DNA from: Clostridiales bacterium
GTDB lineage: Bacteria; Bacillota; Clostridia; Oscillospirales; Ruminococcaceae
Reading direction: 5' to 3'
Assembly: GCA_012799315.1 (NCBI GenBank)
Contig: JAAZLM010000025.1
Location: forward strand, 1 to 9,863
Length of the DNA stretch: 9,863 nucleotides
A program made the translations under genes and the position numbers. A model generated the notes under the pieces. The model had not been told where the DNA came from. It made no database searches and saw only the letters and a program-made list of their open reading frames with translations. This document shows, piece after piece, positions 7,094 through 9,863 of this stretch. How positions within the stretch are numbered: the stretch's first letter is position 1; every line of letters starts with the position of its first letter.

Positions 7094-7128
7094 CAAATAC
7101 ACTATCTAAGTAAAAGGGGAGAATTTTC

Positions 7129-8487
7129 GTGCCGCAAATCAACACACTGGATTTAGCTATTGGCGATCTACCATATAGTCTTGAAGCGGAGCAATCCGTG
7201 CTTGGGGCAATCTTAATTGAACCGTCTTGCATGACGACGGTAATGGAATATCTAAGTCCTGAATGTTTCTATCGGCAGGAACATAGGGAGCTTTTTACAA
7301 TACTTATTCGTATGTTTACTGCTGGCTCTCCCGTTGATGTCGTTACAGTGCTCAATGAGGCGATCAGGGATAGTGTATTCCCATCGAGCGAAGATGCAAA
7401 GATGTATCTTGTTACTTTAATGCAGCAGGTACCGTCAATTGCTAATACCGAACATTACTGCAAAATTGTCGAGGAGAAGTTCTATTTACGATCCCTAATT
7501 AATGCGGCGACCGATATTATGAGAACTGCCAATGAGGGCGAGGAAGATGCTAGAACGCTGCTGGATTTAGCCGAGCAAAAAATATACGATATTCGTAAAG
7601 GGAAGGAATCCGACGGGCTGACGAAAATTAATGAGATAATCGTTGAAACATACGACCATTTACATAAATTGAGTAGTGAGGATAAAGAAAAATATCAAGG
7701 ACTGCGAACGGGATTCTCCCTATTAGACGTTGTGATGTCGGGACTTAATCGATCGGATCTAATCCTCCTAGCAGCTAGGCCCGGAATGGGTAAAACAAGT
7801 TTCGCTATGAATCTTGTTACGAATGTTGCAAGGAAATACGATAAGCAAGTAGCAGTTTTCTCACTTGAGATGTCTAAGGAGCAGCTTGTCACGAGAATGC
7901 TATCGTCGGAGGCGTTAATTTCTAGCAATTCGCTGCGCACGGGAACAATCACAGCCGATGAATGGGTGCGTCTTGCGAGTGCGGCGGATAATCTATCAAG
8001 GATGCAAATATATATCGACGATACTGCGGCGATAACCGTGCCGCAAATGAAAGCAAAACTAAGACGCATGAAAGATCTAGGACTTGTAGTAATAGACTAT
8101 CTCCAGCTGATGACATCGGGGAGAAGAACGGAAAATCGTGTACTTGAAATATCTGAAATGACAAGGAATTTGAAGATAATGGCGAAGGAATTAGACGTTC
8201 CTGTTATTACACTTTCTCAATTATCAAGAGCGCCGGAAACGCGTCAGGATCACCGTCCAGTTCTATCGGATCTGCGTGATTCGGGATCAATCGAGCAGGA
8301 CGCAGATATAGTAATGTTTTTATATCGTGATGCTGTATATAATAAGGAGACCGAGGAAGCAAATATTGCCGAATGCATAATCGGTAAGAACCGCCACGGT
8401 GAAACAGGTAGTGTTAAACTAGGTTGGGACGGACAACATACAAGATTTATGAATTTGGAGCTGCATAGAGATGCTGGAAGCAACTAA
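7129..8487 (+). CDS. dnaB: Replicative DNA helicase DnaB (B. subtilis DnaC equivalent)
   Basis: This is the hexameric 5'-to-3' helicase of the replication fork; it recruits primase through its N-terminal domain. The primase-binding helical domain covers about 12-115 (LPYSLEAEQSVLGAIL). After a linker, the RecA-like domain begins about 185. It has Walker A ARPGMGKTS (216-224, K222), the catalytic Glu in FSLEMS (E246), Walker B LVVIDYLQLM (319-328, D323), the sensor motif SQLSR (363-367), DLRDSGSIEQDAD (381-393) and the arginine-finger region GKNRHGETG (419-427). The 452-aa length is standard. The start is GTG, 7 bases after AAGGGGAG (7114-7121). It follows rplI by 35 bases, and its last 17 bases overlap tilS. 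Confidence 0.97.
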   Translation: MPQINTLDLAIGDLPYSLEAEQSVLGAILIEPSCMTTVMEYLSPECFYRQEHRELFTILIRMFTAGSPVDVVTVLNEAIRDSVFPSSEDAKMYLVTLMQQVPSIANTEHYCKIVEEKFYLRSLINAATDIMRTANEGEEDARTLLDLAEQKIYDIRKGKESDGLTKINEIIVETYDHLHKLSSEDKEKYQGLRTGFSLLDVVMSGLNRSDLILLAARPGMGKTSFAMNLVTNVARKYDKQVAVFSLEMSKEQLVTRMLSSEALISSNSLRTGTITADEWVRLASAADNLSRMQIYIDDTAAITVPQMKAKLRRMKDLGLVVIDYLQLMTSGRRTENRVLEISEMTRNLKIMAKELDVPVITLSQLSRAPETRQDHRPVLSDLRDSGSIEQDADIVMFLYRDAVYNKETEEANIAECIIGKNRHGETGSVKLGWDGQHTRFMNLELHRDAGSN

Positions 8488-9863
8488 AAAGACGGTCGAA
8501 AGCTATGGGATGCTTTCCTATGGCGATAAAATTACGATAGCCTTATCCGGCGGCGCAGATAGCGTCGCCATGTTGCATATTCTGCTTGATTTGCGTGATG
8601 AATATGGTCTTGATCTTGATGTTTGCCATATTAATCACAATCTCCGTGGTGAAGATGCCGACTCAGATGAGCAATTTGTTCGCCGCATTTGCGATGAACA
8701 CGGGCTTAAATGCAATGTATTTTCGATAGATATTGCTGCCCTATCTTCATATATGAAGATGGGCACTGAGGAATGTGGCAGAATAGCACGATATGCTTGC
8801 TTTAGTAAAATCGGCGATAAAATTGCAACTGCGCACACGGCATCGGATAATATTGAAACAATTTTTTATAATATCGCCAGGGGAACGGGACTAGATGGAC
8901 TGTGCGGCATACCGCCAAAACGTGAATTCTCATATACCGAGGAGCAGGGGTTGCTTGAAAAGATCGTAGCCGAGCATGATCTCCTACTATCGGACAATGG
9001 TGAAATCTTCAATACCGATAGCTCACTCTATAAAGGGGAGCTGATTCGTCCGCTCATTAACTGGTCAAGGGACGAGGTCGAGAGCTATCTTAATGTAAAA
9101 GGTGTGGAATTCGCAACTGATAAAAGCAATTTTGACACTTCTTATAGAAGGAACCTCATCAGGCATGAAGTTGTCGGCGTTTTAAAAGAAATAAATCCAT
9201 CACTGGAGAATGTAATTAGCAAAATGACAATTTCGGTCACCGATGATGCAAACTTGTTGAATTCTATGGCACAAATTGCATATAATAAAGCTAAAACTAA
9301 GTCGGGCGGTCTTAAGATAAAGGCTATAATTAATGAACCGCCAAGCATCATAAACCGCTGTATTATAATACTACTGTCGGAAAGTGGGATTAAACCGTCA
9401 TACGATAGAGTGCATATGATCCGCAATATGTTATCGATGGATAGAGCAAAATTATCGGTGCAGCGTGGTTATTTTGCAATAGTATCGGACGGTGAAATCC
9501 GCCTCACTAAGGGGAAAAAGAGGGAGGACAATCCGAACTTTGAGATACAATTAAAGTTAGGCGAGGTTGAAATTCCCACAGGAGAAAAAATGGTATTCAA
9601 GCTAATCAAAAGTGAAGACTGGGAGCAATTTGAAAAAATTAATAAAAATTTATCATTCTCCTACCTTGATTATGATAAAATAACTGGTACAGTAGCTATT
9701 AGAAACCGCAGAAATGGCGATAGAATAAGGCTTGTCGGGAGAGGTGTCACGCACAGGGTAAAAAAGCTATTTAGCGATATACCAATTGAGAAAAGAGATA
9801 AAAGACTTATAATTGCTGATGCGCTGGGTGTTGTATATTTAGAGGGATTCGGCATAGCTGAAA
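8471..9863 (+). CDS. tilS: tRNA(Ile)-lysidine synthase TilS, 3' end cut by the window edge
   Basis: TilS uses ATP to attach lysine to C34 of tRNA-Ile(CAU), changing both codon reading (AUG to AUA) and charging. Translating by hand from the ATG at 8471 gives 464 codons with no stop up to the right edge, so the gene is nearly complete (family about 430-480 aa). The PP-loop motif SGGADS is at 26-31, HINHNLRG at 53-60, EECGRIARY at 100-108, the conserved HTASDNIET at 122-130 followed by RGTGLDGL (137-144), IRPL at 192-195 and YRRNLIRH at 225-232. The C-terminal tRNA-binding domain includes IRNRRNGDRIRL (410-421) and KKLFSD (431-436). Compared with typical TilS, residues about 150-188 look like an insertion of some 30 residues. 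The start overlaps dnaB by 17 bases, with GGAG (8457-8460) 10 bases upstream, suggesting translational coupling. In many Firmicutes tilS is followed by hpt and ftsH; that region is not visible here. Confidence 0.95.
   Translation, partial: MLEATKKTVESYGMLSYGDKITIALSGGADSVAMLHILLDLRDEYGLDLDVCHINHNLRGEDADSDEQFVRRICDEHGLKCNVFSIDIAALSSYMKMGTEECGRIARYACFSKIGDKIATAHTASDNIETIFYNIARGTGLDGLCGIPPKREFSYTEEQGLLEKIVAEHDLLLSDNGEIFNTDSSLYKGELIRPLINWSRDEVESYLNVKGVEFATDKSNFDTSYRRNLIRHEVVGVLKEINPSLENVISKMTISVTDDANLLNSMAQIAYNKAKTKSGGLKIKAIINEPPSIINRCIIILLSESGIKPSYDRVHMIRNMLSMDRAKLSVQRGYFAIVSDGEIRLTKGKKREDNPNFEIQLKLGEVEIPTGEKMVFKLIKSEDWEQFEKINKNLSFSYLDYDKITGTVAIRNRRNGDRIRLVGRGVTHRVKKLFSDIPIEKRDKRLIIADALGVVYLEGFGIAE

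Overview
The window looks like chromosomal core DNA from a low-to-moderate GC Firmicute, most likely a member of the Clostridia. The evidence is the block RNase J - GdpP - L9 - DnaB (gdpP-rplI-dnaB is a classic Firmicute neighbourhood), strong AGGAGG-type ribosome binding sites, two GTG starts and A/T-rich codon choice with many AUA codons. All genes lie on the + strand. I see no mobile element, CRISPR array, tRNA or rRNA.

Layout: (1) 1-71 is a short upstream region dominated by a perfect 15-bp hairpin (27-63) that buries the Shine-Dalgarno sequence of the first gene. (2) 72-2384 (open frame from 63) encodes a three-part sugar-nucleotide protein: nucleotidyltransferase, hexapeptide beta-helix and a phosphomannomutase-like domain whose catalytic motifs all appear lost. 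(3) 2385-2670 is a 286-base non-coding stretch. A near-consensus sigma-A promoter (2374-2402) overlaps the end of gene 1 and would produce a leader of about 260 nt with several hairpins and a possible alternative pairing, ahead of the RNase J gene. (4) 2671-8487 and onward is a tight run rnj - gdpP - rplI - dnaB - tilS with gaps of 22, 15 and 35 bases and then a 17-base overlap. tilS runs off the right edge.

How the genes fit together: RNase J (mRNA decay and rRNA maturation), GdpP (c-di-AMP breakdown), L9 (ribosome), DnaB (replication fork helicase) and TilS (lysidine in the AUA-reading tRNA-Ile) are housekeeping functions in one probable transcription unit. I saw no convincing terminator or internal promoter between them. 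The proteins themselves are mostly ordinary. The less ordinary signals are regulatory or structural: the SD-sequestering hairpin before gene 1, the long structured leader of rnj, the basic N-terminal extension of RNase J with a possible internal start that would yield a canonical-length form, and the apparently dead phosphomannomutase domain. No wholly new multi-gene system is evident.
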